Positions 1 to 7,871 of a stretch of 64,000 bases of DNA are shown here, piece after piece. Location of the stretch: positions 1,426,001 through 1,490,000 of the forward strand of contig CAXXJQ010000003.1 of assembly GCA_963665045.2 (NCBI GenBank), written 5' to 3'. Position numbers and translations under genes: made by a program. Position 1 is the stretch's first letter. Each line of letters opens with the position of its first letter. The notes under the pieces are model-generated. The model did no database searches. It saw nothing but the letters and a program-made list of their open reading frames with translations, and was not told where the DNA came from. Source of the DNA: JAFGRU01 sp016934985 (GTDB lineage: Bacteria > Desulfobacterota > Desulfuromonadia > Desulfuromonadales > JAAYDE01).

Positions 1-278
1 ATAAAGTAGGGCACCGGCAGCAACTTGTCCTGCTGTCGATCCAGCCAGCGGCTCGCTTCATGGTTCTGGCATTTAGGGCAACTGCGGTGCCCGCAGGAGA
101 GAGGGCGCCATTCGGCTTGCCCGCATTTGGTGCACTGCACATGGAGTTCGCCTGAATCGGGTGTGCGACAGCGCCTGATGGCGTGCAGTGCGTTCAGGTG
201 GCCGGGCAGTAACCGGTCGGCATATGTGGCGATAAAGGAATCATGGAATTGCTCAACGATAGAGATCAGATCCATCAT
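1..278 (-). CDS. IS91-type transposase, N-terminal part (cut by window edge)
   Basis: Read on the minus strand from the paired ATG codons at 278/275, the protein begins MMDLISIVEQFHDSF and runs off the left edge. It carries the zinc-binding N-terminal domain of IS91/ISCR transposases: CTKCG, then LSCGHRSCPKCQ, followed by WLDRQQ and LLPVPYF. IS91 transposases are HUH (Y2) rolling-circle enzymes; the catalytic part lies outside the window. Its start overlaps the 3' end of the upstream recombinase frame by 26 bp, which suggests translational coupling. The family assignment is firm; intactness cannot be judged. Confidence 0.85.
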   Translation of the reverse strand, partial: MMDLISIVEQFHDSFIATYADRLLPGHLNALHAIRRCRTPDSGELHVQCTKCGQAEWRPLSCGHRSCPKCQNHEASRWLDRQQDKLLPVPYF

Positions 279-1178
279 CGCCTCCCAAATCGAAATGCAG
301 GGCATTGATCAAATGGTTGATGGTGGTCAGTGAATCTTTTTCAGTCACATCGGTGAAATGAGCATAGCGAGCCGTTGTGGTGGGGCTGGAATGGCCGAGT
401 AAACCCTGGATATGGCGCAGACTTAAGCCACGTTCGAGCAGATGGGTCGCAAAGCTGTGGCGCAGAGAGTGGGTTGAGATTTTTTTTTGATGCCGCACCC
501 CGCAACGAGCATCTTGATGGTTTTTTGAACACCACCACGGTCCATATGGGTACTCGCCTGACGGATCGTTTCCGGGGAACCTTGCGCATTGGGGAAAAGG
601 AATGCCGGGTGACGATGCATGCGCCACAAGACCCGCAAGGCTTGGTAGGTGATGTCAGGCAAGGGGACGAAACGATCCTTGTTCCCTTTCCCGCGCCGCA
701 CATGAACTCGCTTCTGCGGGGCATCAATATCGCCGACCTGAAGGGACAGGGTTTCTTCCAGACGCAGGCCCATGGAATAGGAGGTTAAGAAAAACACGCG
801 GAAGCGCAACTTGCGTGTCGCCCCGATCAATTTGACAACCTCTTCCGGGGTAAGAATGTCAGGGATGGTTTGGATCTTGGGCGGCTTGATAATATTGACC
901 CATTGCCAGTCCCGCTTGAGGACATGACGCCAGAAGAACTGCAGGCCATTACGATCGACCTTGACCGTGCTCCAGGAATGGGAATCAACCAACTGGCCGA
1001 AGTAGACTTCCAACTGTTCCGGCGTCAAGGTATCCGGGCAGCAATCGAAATGATTGGCCACCCGGCGCACCGCCCTTGCGTAGACATCAATGGTTTTGTC
1101 GCTCTTGCCCTGCAGTTTGAGCAGTCTCAGGTGGCGTTGATACAGTTCATCGAAGCGGACTTGTTCAGCATGTTCCAT
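253..1178 (-). CDS. Tyrosine recombinase of an IS91-like element, in two frames joined at an A9 tract
   Basis: Phage-integrase-family site-specific recombinase. The frame starting at 1178 (MEHAEQVRFDELYQ) holds the SAM-like N-terminal domain, the first catalytic Arg (GLRLEET) and the beta-hairpin Lys (GKGNKDRFVPL), but ends at 423 without the remaining active site. The -1 frame continues after the A9 run at 480-488 and supplies THSLRHSF (HxxR), LGHSS (His) and TTARYAHF (Tyr nucleophile), ending at 253. Joining the frames by adding one A gives about 308 residues, the normal family length. This may be a decayed gene, a sequencing slip or productive -1 slippage. Recombinase genes overlapping an IS91 transposase in this order are known for some IS91-family members. 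Confidence 0.78.
480..488 (-). other. A9 homopolymer at the recombinase frame junction
   Basis: On the coding (minus) strand the sequence reads atc, nine A, tct. Reading one A twice, or adding one during transcription, converts GIKKKSQP into GIKKKISTHSLRH and restores the catalytic domain. Runs of this length are classical slippage sites in insertion sequences. Confidence 0.6.
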
Positions 1179-1291
1179 GGTATATACTCCTTCCTGAAAG
1201 AGGAGCCCGGAATTGGGCTACGGAATGGAGTTATACCCCAAGAGCGTGATTCAATACGATTTTGATTTTTTTCTGCCGCGATAGCGGCTTA

Positions 1292-1395
1292 GTTCAACCA
1301 GTCAATCAAGGCGGAGCGATTTCAACTGGGCGCTTCTCTAAAAGGCCGCTGCCGGTTTTATCTGAGCCACACGCCCGCTTATCTCAACGTTATGT
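1292..1395 (+). other. Candidate integron attC (59-be-like) site
   Basis: A GTTCAAC box (1292-1298) fits the RYYYAAC inverse core, and GTTATGT (1389-1395) is a common variant of the GTTRRRY core; they are 104 bp apart, within the attC size range. The outer arms pair as in attC hairpins: AAGGCGG near 1308-1314 against CCGCTT at 1375-1380, leaving one bulged G, and CAAC/GTTA at the ends. A small AT-rich ORF starts 28 bp after the right core, as in a cassette. No intI and no second clear attC is visible, so this is tentative. Confidence 0.42.
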
Positions 1396-1422
1396 TGCGG
1401 GAAAAACCCAATTTGCGAACAA

Positions 1423-1749
1423 ATGACAATAAGGGATAAATTAAATCAAATTCGAAAAAAATGCGTAATTTTCCTAGTTGTTGTTGGACTATGTTGCGCT
1501 ATTTCATCCATGTTTCCTTTGCCTGAAAAAGACAACACCTTTCATTATTATTTTTTAAAAGTTTTTCCAATTATTTCTTTTGTGATGTTGATAGCTGGCA
1601 ATATGTTTGGAATGTTTGGTGTACGCTGCCCCCAATGTAAAAATAATATTGGTAACATATTGCGTGGCTTAAAAAGTGGAATTTTTAGAATACCAGAAAC
1701 TAATAAATTTTGTCCCAGTTGCGGCGTTGATTTTGATTCAGAAATTTAG
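1423..1749 (+). CDS. Small membrane protein with C-terminal zinc ribbon, cassette-like
   Basis: Unrecognised 108-residue protein. Two hydrophobic segments (about residues 13-30 and 47-66) precede a C-terminal part with two CxxC pairs (VRCPQCKNN and FCPSCGVD), a zinc-ribbon layout. The gene is much richer in A+T than its surroundings and uses AT-ending codons, and it sits directly after an attC-like site and between mobile elements. It may therefore be a captured cassette. The start has no strong ribosome binding site. Confidence 0.55.
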   Translation: MTIRDKLNQIRKKCVIFLVVVGLCCAISSMFPLPEKDNTFHYYFLKVFPIISFVMLIAGNMFGMFGVRCPQCKNNIGNILRGLKSGIFRIPETNKFCPSCGVDFDSEI

Positions 1750-1956
1750 GCCCACCATGTTCAAGGGGGTTTGTTGGCCACTTTTTTCACTTGGGAAGAA
1801 AACATAACCCATAAGGATTGATACGACACGGTTTTGGTCGTTTCAATCCATTGTTCATGAAGCCCATGGATTTGGCACGGATCTTTGATAATAGGGTAAT
1901 GGTTCACTCAGGGAGTTTACCGGCAGAATCAAAAGTGCAGGAAATATAAGCAAAGG

Positions 1957-1980
1957 GGTCAAGTCTCCGTTTGACTCTTG
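1957..1980 (+). repeat. Left inverted repeat flanking the REP-associated transposase
   Basis: Bases 1959-1980 are the exact reverse complement of 2971-2992, the last 22 bases of the transposase gene. Each copy contains the internal GTCAA/TTGAC stem of a REP-like hairpin and is preceded by GGGGTC. Such paired palindromes are typical bounds of RAYT genes. Confidence 0.75.
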
Positions 1981-2005
1981 GAGTTTATTCTGGTAAATCT
2001 TCTGT

Positions 2006-2992
2006 ATGAGCCGACCATTACGCATTGAATTTCCCGGTGCCTGGTATCATGTAATGAACCGTGGACGCCGTGGTGAAGAGATTTTTGCAGGGTCCAAAGA
2101 CTTTAAAGCTTTCATCGAATTACTTCAGGAAAGTGCCGAACTTTGGGCTGTAAAAATCAGTGCTTATTGCTTGATGAGCAACCATTATCATCTGTTGCTT
2201 CAGACCCCCCTCGGAAATCTTTCGCGCTATATGCGTCATTTGAACGGGGTGTACACCCAACGCTACAACCGCGCCCATAACTGCGACGGAACCTTGTTCC
2301 GGGGTCGTTACAAAGCCATTTTAGTTGAGGAAGACCCCTATTTGCTGGAACTTGTCCGGTATATCCATCGCAACCCCTTGCGCGCAGGAATGGTTGAGAA
2401 GCTGGAACAATACCAATGGAGCAGTCATGCCGGTTACCTCTCTCGTTCAGCAAGGTGGGATTGGCTTCATAAAGATTTCATCCTGTCCATGTTCGCGACC
2501 CCTCAAAAAAAACGCAATGAACTATATCGTGATTTTGTGGCACAGCCAGACTCCGAAAATATTCTTGATGTTTTCGAGAGAAAGAAATGGCCCGGCATTA
2601 TCGGCCGGAGTGAATTCATTGATTGGGCAAAAAATAATTTTTTCACGGAGAAAGTCCATAAGCAAGTTCCGGATTCCGCTCAACTTGCCCCGGATATTGG
2701 CGCAATAAAAAGCGCGGTTTGCCGATATTATGGCGTGGCTGAAGAAAGCCTGATGCACTCCGTGCGGGGGATGGTGAACGAGCCGAGAAATGTGGCGATA
2801 TACCTGACCCGGGCCTTGTGCCGCAAGGATTTGGCGCAAATAAGTGCCGCATACGGGATGCGAGGGTACAGCTCCGCAAGCAGTGTTTTTGAGCGGATAA
2901 ACAAAAGGCTGGATGAAGACCAGGCTTTAAGAAAGTGCATTTCTGAAATAAAAGAACGCATTATACACTGCAAGAGTCAAACGGAGACTTGA
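2006..2992 (+). CDS. REP-associated tyrosine transposase (Y1/IS200-like, RAYT)
   Basis: 328 residues. Opens with MSRPLRIEFPGAWYHVMNRG, the signature start of RAYTs, followed by the HUH motif SNHYHLLL near residue 60 and the tyrosine region YIHRNPLRAGMVE. The C-terminal third resembles the DnaA-type helical tail seen in longer members (AVCRYYGV through ISAAYGMRGYSSASSVF). These single-strand DNA transposases act on REP hairpins. The stop codon and last residues QTET are encoded by the right inverted repeat. The ORF is intact and is the only complete mobile gene in the window. Confidence 0.9.
   Translation: MSRPLRIEFPGAWYHVMNRGRRGEEIFAGSKDFKAFIELLQESAELWAVKISAYCLMSNHYHLLLQTPLGNLSRYMRHLNGVYTQRYNRAHNCDGTLFRGRYKAILVEEDPYLLELVRYIHRNPLRAGMVEKLEQYQWSSHAGYLSRSARWDWLHKDFILSMFATPQKKRNELYRDFVAQPDSENILDVFERKKWPGIIGRSEFIDWAKNNFFTEKVHKQVPDSAQLAPDIGAIKSAVCRYYGVAEESLMHSVRGMVNEPRNVAIYLTRALCRKDLAQISAAYGMRGYSSASSVFERINKRLDEDQALRKCISEIKERIIHCKSQTET
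2971..2992 (+). repeat. Right inverted repeat, overlapping the transposase stop codon
   Basis: Exact 22-base reverse complement of 1959-1980. It ends in the TGA stop of the transposase. A GACCCC at 3003-3008 mirrors the GGGGTC just outside the left copy, with a 13-base offset. Confidence 0.75.
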
Positions 2993-3006
2993 TCCGTTTT
3001 TCAGAC

Positions 3007-3240
3007 CCCTTCTTTTATGCTCATGTCACCGGAGCCAAAGGCGCGCTACTGGGCAAAACATCTTGGCTTGACACAAAAGACCAAATAAGTTATTCCGAAT
3101 TTATCAGCCGGGACGACGATGAAATAAATCGAACCATCCGTAAAGCCACCAAAACCGGTCGACCTTTTGGATCGGATATTTTTTTTGAAAAAATGGAATT
3201 AATGCTTGGTCAACCGTTGCGCCCCCAAAAAACCTGGACT
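3007..3240 (+). pseudogene. C-terminal remnant of a second RAYT transposase
   Basis: The open frame here reads AHVTGAKG, WLDTKDQISYSEFI, DEINRTIRKATKTGRPFGSDIF and KMELMLGQPLRPQK. This matches the conserved C-terminal tail of the shorter RAYT class (AH..G, Y..FI, TGRPLGS..F...LE..LG..LRP). The catalytic N-terminal two thirds are missing: directly upstream is the right repeat of the intact element. It has no convincing start signal and is best read as a decayed fragment. Confidence 0.7.
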
Positions 3241-3289
3241 ACCACGGAAGAAATAAGGGGGGGCAAAAAAGCCCCAAAAAGGAGGTGCA

Positions 3290-3667
3290 ATGTCCAAACT
3301 GCCTGAAAAAGTGAGCAATGCCTGGTTTACCAGAAAAGGGCCCGTGATATTTACCACGGTTGATGAGAAGGGTATGCCCAATGCCATTTACGCCACCTGC
3401 GTGAACAAATGGGGCGAAGACAAAATTGTCATTGCGGATAACTATTTTGACAAAACACGAAAGAACATTTTGCAGGGCAGTAAAGGCTCTGTTCTTTTTA
3501 TGACCGAGGCAAACAAAGCCTACCAATTAAAAGGAACCATTGAGTACCACCAAGAAGGGGAAATTTTCCAAAACATGAAAAAATGGAACCCCATCAAGCA
3601 CCCTGGTAATGCTGCCGCCGTCCTCGTTGTCGAAGAGGTTTACTCCGGCGCTGAAAAACTTTTGTAA
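3290..3667 (+). CDS. Pyridoxamine 5'-phosphate oxidase family flavoprotein
   Basis: 125 residues with the PNPOx-like split-barrel pattern: LPEKVSNAWFTRKGPVIFTTVDEKGMPNAIYATCV, then KIVIADNYFDKTRKNI and a central beta strand GSVLFM. Members bind FMN or related flavins as dimers; substrates of these short stand-alone proteins are generally unknown. The start is fixed by a strong AAGGAGGTGCA ribosome binding site ahead of ATG 3290. Monocistronic, ending in a symmetric terminator shared with the convergent gene. Confidence 0.85.
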   Translation: MSKLPEKVSNAWFTRKGPVIFTTVDEKGMPNAIYATCVNKWGEDKIVIADNYFDKTRKNILQGSKGSVLFMTEANKAYQLKGTIEYHQEGEIFQNMKKWNPIKHPGNAAAVLVVEEVYSGAEKLL

Positions 3668-3688
3668 ACTGATTCATCGTCAACAATT

Positions 3689-3722
3689 AAGCGGGATGAT
3701 ATTAATATCATCCCGCTTTGTT
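3689..3722. terminator. Bidirectional terminator
   Basis: Perfect 30-base palindrome (arms AAGCGGGATGATATT and its complement, 3689-3718) between the convergent PNPOx-like gene and the HPrK-like gene, with T-rich sequence on either side. Confidence 0.75.
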
Positions 3723-3744
3723 AAAGACCGTATTTTTAACAAAC

Positions 3745-5589
3745 CTATGGCTGCTTTAAAATTGTCTCAAGCAACGCTTTGGCGCTCTTCTCCGGACCTG
3801 TCCTTTCAGAACCGCTGACCCCAAGTTGAGTCCGCATCTGACCGACAAAGACATTACTGCTGAAAAACGCCTTGAAATATCGGTCAGCAATCTCATCATG
3901 AAGTTCCTGGTATTGGGGAGGACCGAAAATATTGGCAAAATACGTCCCCACAATACCGGTTGTGGTGGTCGTTCCTTTGCTCATCACCTTCCCTTCCCGG
4001 AAAACACTCAAAGCCTCTTCACAGGTATTGAACCTCTCGATGACCGGCTTGTCCGGCCCGGTCTCATCATAATTGTTGGCATAGAGAACAAAGTCGACAT
4101 CATGTCCCTTGATAATATTTTCAAAGGGGGTCACGGGAATAATGATGCGGGCATTTGTCCGGGCCGCGCTCATAATGATGGCCCCATCCAATTGGCCGAA
4201 GGCGTAGCCCGGACCAAGGTCGTCGACACGCAGAAAAGCCCCGATCTCGGTTCCGTATCCCTTGGGCCTGCCGCTGGCGGGAAGAGCAATTGAGCCCATG
4301 TCATCGGCAATAATGACAAGATCCTGGATGTATTCATCGCCGACCTTGCGAAAGGCCTCCAGGGTTTCGGACTTCCCGGCACCGGAATCCCCGATCAACA
4401 GGATGTTGGCTTCTTTGCCGCCCTTCAATATGACCCTGACAAAGGCACCATGATAAGGGAAGCGCCCTTTTTTCATCATGATGATATTGTGCAAGGTCAG
4501 CATCATTTTTTTCAAATAGCCAAAATAACCGAACTCATCCCGCCCGGGTACGGCAGCAGTAAGAAAACCATTATCAGCATCTTCAAAAAAAACCGTGGGG
4601 AAAGAAGCTATCTGATCAAGGCAATCTCCGGGGACACCATAGAAATAAACAGCATCCGGTTTTTTCTCAAGCTCGGAGTCATAAGCGAGATCAAACAGGT
4701 TGCAGAGGCTAAATCCCAATTCAATGAAGACCTTGTGAAAATAGACATAGATGATCAACTCCCCGACCTTGGCCGGGTAACAAAGCCAGTCGCCAGGCTT
4801 GACGTCGAAAAGTCCGGCAGGATTTTTTTCGGTTTTTTCAAAGCTTCCCGTCCTTTTGTTCATGGGCGGGTTGAGAATCAAAGGTGGAGCGATAATCGAC
4901 TGACGGATCATGGGGACCAGGGCGAAACGGGAATAAACGCCATTAAGCGGGAAAGCCGGGTGCTTCTGCGTGATAACCGTCATCTCGGCACCCGCCCGGA
5001 CCTGCCTGTAAGTCCTTGGGGGATCGCCCATCAGGCTCTCCCTGATATCGCGATAAATGTTGATAATCAAGGAATTGAGTTTCTCGATATTCTCCTTGAT
5101 AACCGTCCTGGGGCGCAGGTTGTGGCGGTCATTGGAAACCACCAAAAGCCGGTCGAAACGACGCCAATGCTCATAGAGAGCGTCGACAAACTGCATGAAT
5201 AGACCGCTGTCCTTCAACAGCCTTTCGGCATCCTTGAGCACTGCCGGAACTTCAGAGGCTTTTAACTTCAGCAGCAGGACCAGGGTCTCGACCAAAAGGT
5301 CGCGCTCTTCAACTGGGACAGCACGTTTTTCCTTGATAACGGCACTGCTCTCCCCACCTGATTTGAGACCGTCCAAAAAGGATTTGATTCTCGAAACAAA
5401 ATGCTCTTCTTCTTCTCCGAAGATGCCCAAAAGCATGGAATGATGCTGCGACAAGCCGTCAATAAAACTGTCGAGGACCTGCCGGAAATGGGGACTCCGA
5501 ATAAAATCCTCGGCCGTCTCGCAAACCCTGCCGTCTGAATGAAGAACGGCGTTGTTTCCAATAAATTCAAGGGGACGACGTTCAGCCAT
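3745..5589 (-). CDS. HPr kinase/PEPCK-like P-loop protein of unknown function
   Basis: 614 residues, start supported by GGAAAGGAAAATCA before ATG. A helical, probably regulatory N-terminal region (1-250) is followed by a C-terminal half with a Walker A GDSGAGKSE at 400-408, resembling the GxSGxGKSE loop of HPr kinase, and IIADD at 426-430 as Walker B. Further conserved-looking blocks are RTNARIIIPVTPF and GTTTTTGIVGTYFANIFGPPQYQ, reminiscent of the PEP-carboxykinase/HPrK fold. No HPr or PTS gene is nearby. It could be a protein or small-molecule kinase; substrate not inferable. Monocistronic, upstream of the terminator shared with PNPOx. Confidence 0.6.
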   Translation of the reverse strand: MAERRPLEFIGNNAVLHSDGRVCETAEDFIRSPHFRQVLDSFIDGLSQHHSMLLGIFGEEEEHFVSRIKSFLDGLKSGGESSAVIKEKRAVPVEERDLLVETLVLLLKLKASEVPAVLKDAERLLKDSGLFMQFVDALYEHWRRFDRLLVVSNDRHNLRPRTVIKENIEKLNSLIINIYRDIRESLMGDPPRTYRQVRAGAEMTVITQKHPAFPLNGVYSRFALVPMIRQSIIAPPLILNPPMNKRTGSFEKTEKNPAGLFDVKPGDWLCYPAKVGELIIYVYFHKVFIELGFSLCNLFDLAYDSELEKKPDAVYFYGVPGDCLDQIASFPTVFFEDADNGFLTAAVPGRDEFGYFGYLKKMMLTLHNIIMMKKGRFPYHGAFVRVILKGGKEANILLIGDSGAGKSETLEAFRKVGDEYIQDLVIIADDMGSIALPASGRPKGYGTEIGAFLRVDDLGPGYAFGQLDGAIIMSAARTNARIIIPVTPFENIIKGHDVDFVLYANNYDETGPDKPVIERFNTCEEALSVFREGKVMSKGTTTTTGIVGTYFANIFGPPQYQELHDEIADRYFKAFFSSNVFVGQMRTQLGVSGSERTGPEKSAKALLETILKQP

Positions 5590-5760
5590 TGATTTTCCTT
5601 TCCATAAAAAAATGAAACATTAAAACCACACAACAGAGCAAATTGTTAAATTGACGCACAAAAAGCTCTACTCTTTCTATACAGCAGCTTCTCCCCGTCG
5701 TCAAGAAACGGACTTTTCACCGCCAAAAATTCCTTAAGTGAGAACCTTACGAAGAGGGAT

Positions 5761-5788
5761 AAAAAAAGGGGCGGATAGCCGCCCCCTT
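5761..5788 (-). terminator. Terminator of htpG
   Basis: Stem GGGGCGG (5768-5774)/CCGCCCC (5779-5785); on the minus strand it is followed by seven T. Confidence 0.8.
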
Positions 5789-5812
5789 GTTAAAACAGCT
5801 GTTAAAGGCAAA

Positions 5813-7666
5813 CTATTCATCTATCTCGCGGCTGAGCAGTTCCAAAACCTTGTTGCTGCGTTCCAAAAAAGCCTCCATCCGCTTTTTGTCAAAGGATTTG
5901 TGGGAGAGGTAGGCAAGATCATAAATCTGATCAATGAGAAGGCGCACCTCCTCTTTTTTGCCGGCCTGATCAATGCGCACCAGGTTCTTGACCAGAGGGT
6001 TGGCAGCATTGACCAAGAAGGTGCTGTCTTTAAAAAGATCGACGTCTTTGGCCCCCATCAGGCGGGTCAGTTCCTGCATACGGCGATTCTCCTCCGGCAG
6101 CAGAATTACAGCGGGGACGGACTCGTCTTTCAGCCCCTGGACTTTGACTTGATGGCTTTTTTCAACCAAGGCTTCCTTGAATATCGCCTCGATTCTCTCG
6201 TCGTCGCTCTTCTGGTCGGGACCGGTGATGATTTTCTTTTCCTCCCCGGCCTCGATGAGGTTTTCCGTCAGTTCGGAGTCGACCCGCTTAAAGGTGACGT
6301 CCGGATTCTTCATCTCCAGATGTTGAATAAAATGACTGTCGATCAGGGCATCCAGGACGAGAACCTCCATCTCCTGCTTCTGAAAAAGTTTCAGGTAGGT
6401 GGACTGGGCGGCTTCGTCATTGGAGTAAAATACCTTGTTTTCGTGGCTCGCTGCGGCACGATGAAGATATTCGGGAAGAGTGGTGTAAGTCTGGCCGCCC
6501 GCGACCCGGAAAATAATCTGATCTTTGACCTTGTCGTGAAACTTGTCGTCCCTGATCATGCCGTATTTGACAAAGGTATGAATATCATCCCATATCTTGG
6601 CATAGACCTCCTGGTCTCCTTTGGCAAGCTCGTTTACCTTTGAAGCCACGCGGCCAGCAACAACTTCGCGAATTTTTCTAACCTGGGGTTCATTTTGAAG
6701 ATAACTGCGCGAAACATTCAAGGGCAGGTCCGGTGCATCAATACAGCCCTGCAGGGGCGTCAGAAACTCTGGAATCAGTTCGGGACAGTTGTCAGTGACA
6801 AAGACCTGATTGCAGAAGAGTTTAATATGTGATTTGGAAACGTCAAATTCCGTATTCAACTTGGGAAAATAAAGGATACCCTTGAGGTTGAACGGGAAAT
6901 CAATATTGAGGTGGATCCAGAAAAGGGGCTCTTCGGCAAACGGATAGAGCTTGGTATAAAAGGTCTTGTAATCCTCTACGCTGACTTCACTGGGAGTCTT
7001 GGCCCAAAGCGGGTTGCGGTCGTTGACCTGGTCCCCGGCCAGGCGGATCGGATGGGGCAGAAAATTACAATATTTTTTGAGAATTTCGCGAATTTTAACA
7101 GGATCAAGAAACTCCTTTTCATCATCGGCCAGATAAAGGATGATCTCGGTGCCGCGATCCTTCTTGCCGGTTTCCTCGAGCTCGTAGGCGGTTGAGCCGT
7201 CACAGCTCCAGTGCACCCCCTTTGCCCCGTCCTGGTAGGAAAGGGTGCGAATCTCAACCTTATTTGCCACCATGAAGGTCGAATAAAAACCAAGGCCGAA
7301 ATGGCCGATGATCTGGCTGGCGTCTTCAAGATTCTTGAATTTTTGTACGAACTCCTCTGCCGAGGAAAAGGCGACCTGATTGATATAACGCCTTACCTCG
7401 TCAGCGGTCATGCCGATACCATTGTCCTTGACAGTCAAAGTGCCCTGGTCTTTATCGACCGTGATGTCGACACCGTAATCATCCAGCAGTTTGAGCTGTT
7501 CCACCACATTGATATGCTGGAGCTTGTTTATAGCGTCTATGGCATTGGAAACCAGTTCCCTTAGAAAGATGTCCTTATCGCTATAAAGCCATTTTTTAAT
7601 GATCGGAAAAATATTCTCGGTGCTGATAGAAATGTTGCCTTTTTCAATGCCTGCCTGATCCGTCAT
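5813..7666 (-). CDS. htpG: Molecular chaperone HtpG (bacterial Hsp90)
   Basis: 617 residues, usual family length. The GHKL ATPase domain is clear: FLRELVSNAIDA, DNGIGM and GHFGLGFYS, followed by the middle domain (FWIHLNIDFPFNLKGILYFP, SRSYLQNEPQVRKIR) and the C-terminal dimerisation domain. HtpG is an ATP-driven cytosolic dimeric chaperone active late in client folding. Starts at MTDQAGIEKGNISIS. It is preceded by a sigma70-like promoter and a terminator of the upstream FKBP gene, so it is probably its own transcription unit. No CIRCE element was found. Confidence 0.97.
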   Translation of the reverse strand: MTDQAGIEKGNISISTENIFPIIKKWLYSDKDIFLRELVSNAIDAINKLQHINVVEQLKLLDDYGVDITVDKDQGTLTVKDNGIGMTADEVRRYINQVAFSSAEEFVQKFKNLEDASQIIGHFGLGFYSTFMVANKVEIRTLSYQDGAKGVHWSCDGSTAYELEETGKKDRGTEIILYLADDEKEFLDPVKIREILKKYCNFLPHPIRLAGDQVNDRNPLWAKTPSEVSVEDYKTFYTKLYPFAEEPLFWIHLNIDFPFNLKGILYFPKLNTEFDVSKSHIKLFCNQVFVTDNCPELIPEFLTPLQGCIDAPDLPLNVSRSYLQNEPQVRKIREVVAGRVASKVNELAKGDQEVYAKIWDDIHTFVKYGMIRDDKFHDKVKDQIIFRVAGGQTYTTLPEYLHRAAASHENKVFYSNDEAAQSTYLKLFQKQEMEVLVLDALIDSHFIQHLEMKNPDVTFKRVDSELTENLIEAGEEKKIITGPDQKSDDERIEAIFKEALVEKSHQVKVQGLKDESVPAVILLPEENRRMQELTRLMGAKDVDLFKDSTFLVNAANPLVKNLVRIDQAGKKEEVRLLIDQIYDLAYLSHKSFDKKRMEAFLERSNKVLELLSREIDE

Positions 7667-7783
7667 GGTTCCCTTTTTCCTCCTGCGTTGTATCTGTTCG
7701 CCACATGGACATCATGGCCCTTAGAAAACCCGCCATGAAGTCATCTGCCTAAAAGGTTTCTGAGATAATAACTCGACGCCTCA

Positions 7784-7812
7784 TAAATAGTCACCCAAAA
7801 GGGATTTGTCAA
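7784..7812 (-). promoter_or_regulatory. Sigma70-type promoter upstream of htpG
   Basis: On the minus strand TTGACA (7812-7807), a 17-base spacer and TATTTA (7789-7784) lie about 120 bases before the htpG start. A sigma32 site does not fit as well. Confidence 0.5.
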
Positions 7813-7820
7813 GGCGCGCA

Positions 7821-7857
7821 AAAAAGCCGTTGTTCCAACCCAACTGGAATAACGGCT
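7821..7857 (-). terminator. Terminator of the FKBP gene
   Basis: Arms AGCCGTT-TTCCA and TGGAAT-AACGGCT form a long stem; minus-strand read-through ends in a T run at 7826-7821. Confidence 0.8.
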
Positions 7858-7871
7858 CTTAAAATCTGCTA

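Noticed and set aside
4450..5202. Long open frame antisense to the HPrK-like gene
   Set aside because: No family features or start signal; the opposite strand is clearly coding with P-loop motifs.
5738..6643. 301-codon open frame antisense to htpG
   Set aside because: Fully inside htpG on the other strand, composition is that of a shadow frame.
7667..7800. CIRCE or sigma32 site before htpG
   Set aside because: No TTAGCACTC-N9-GAGTGCTAA and no CCCCAT at the right distance; a sigma70 promoter fits better.
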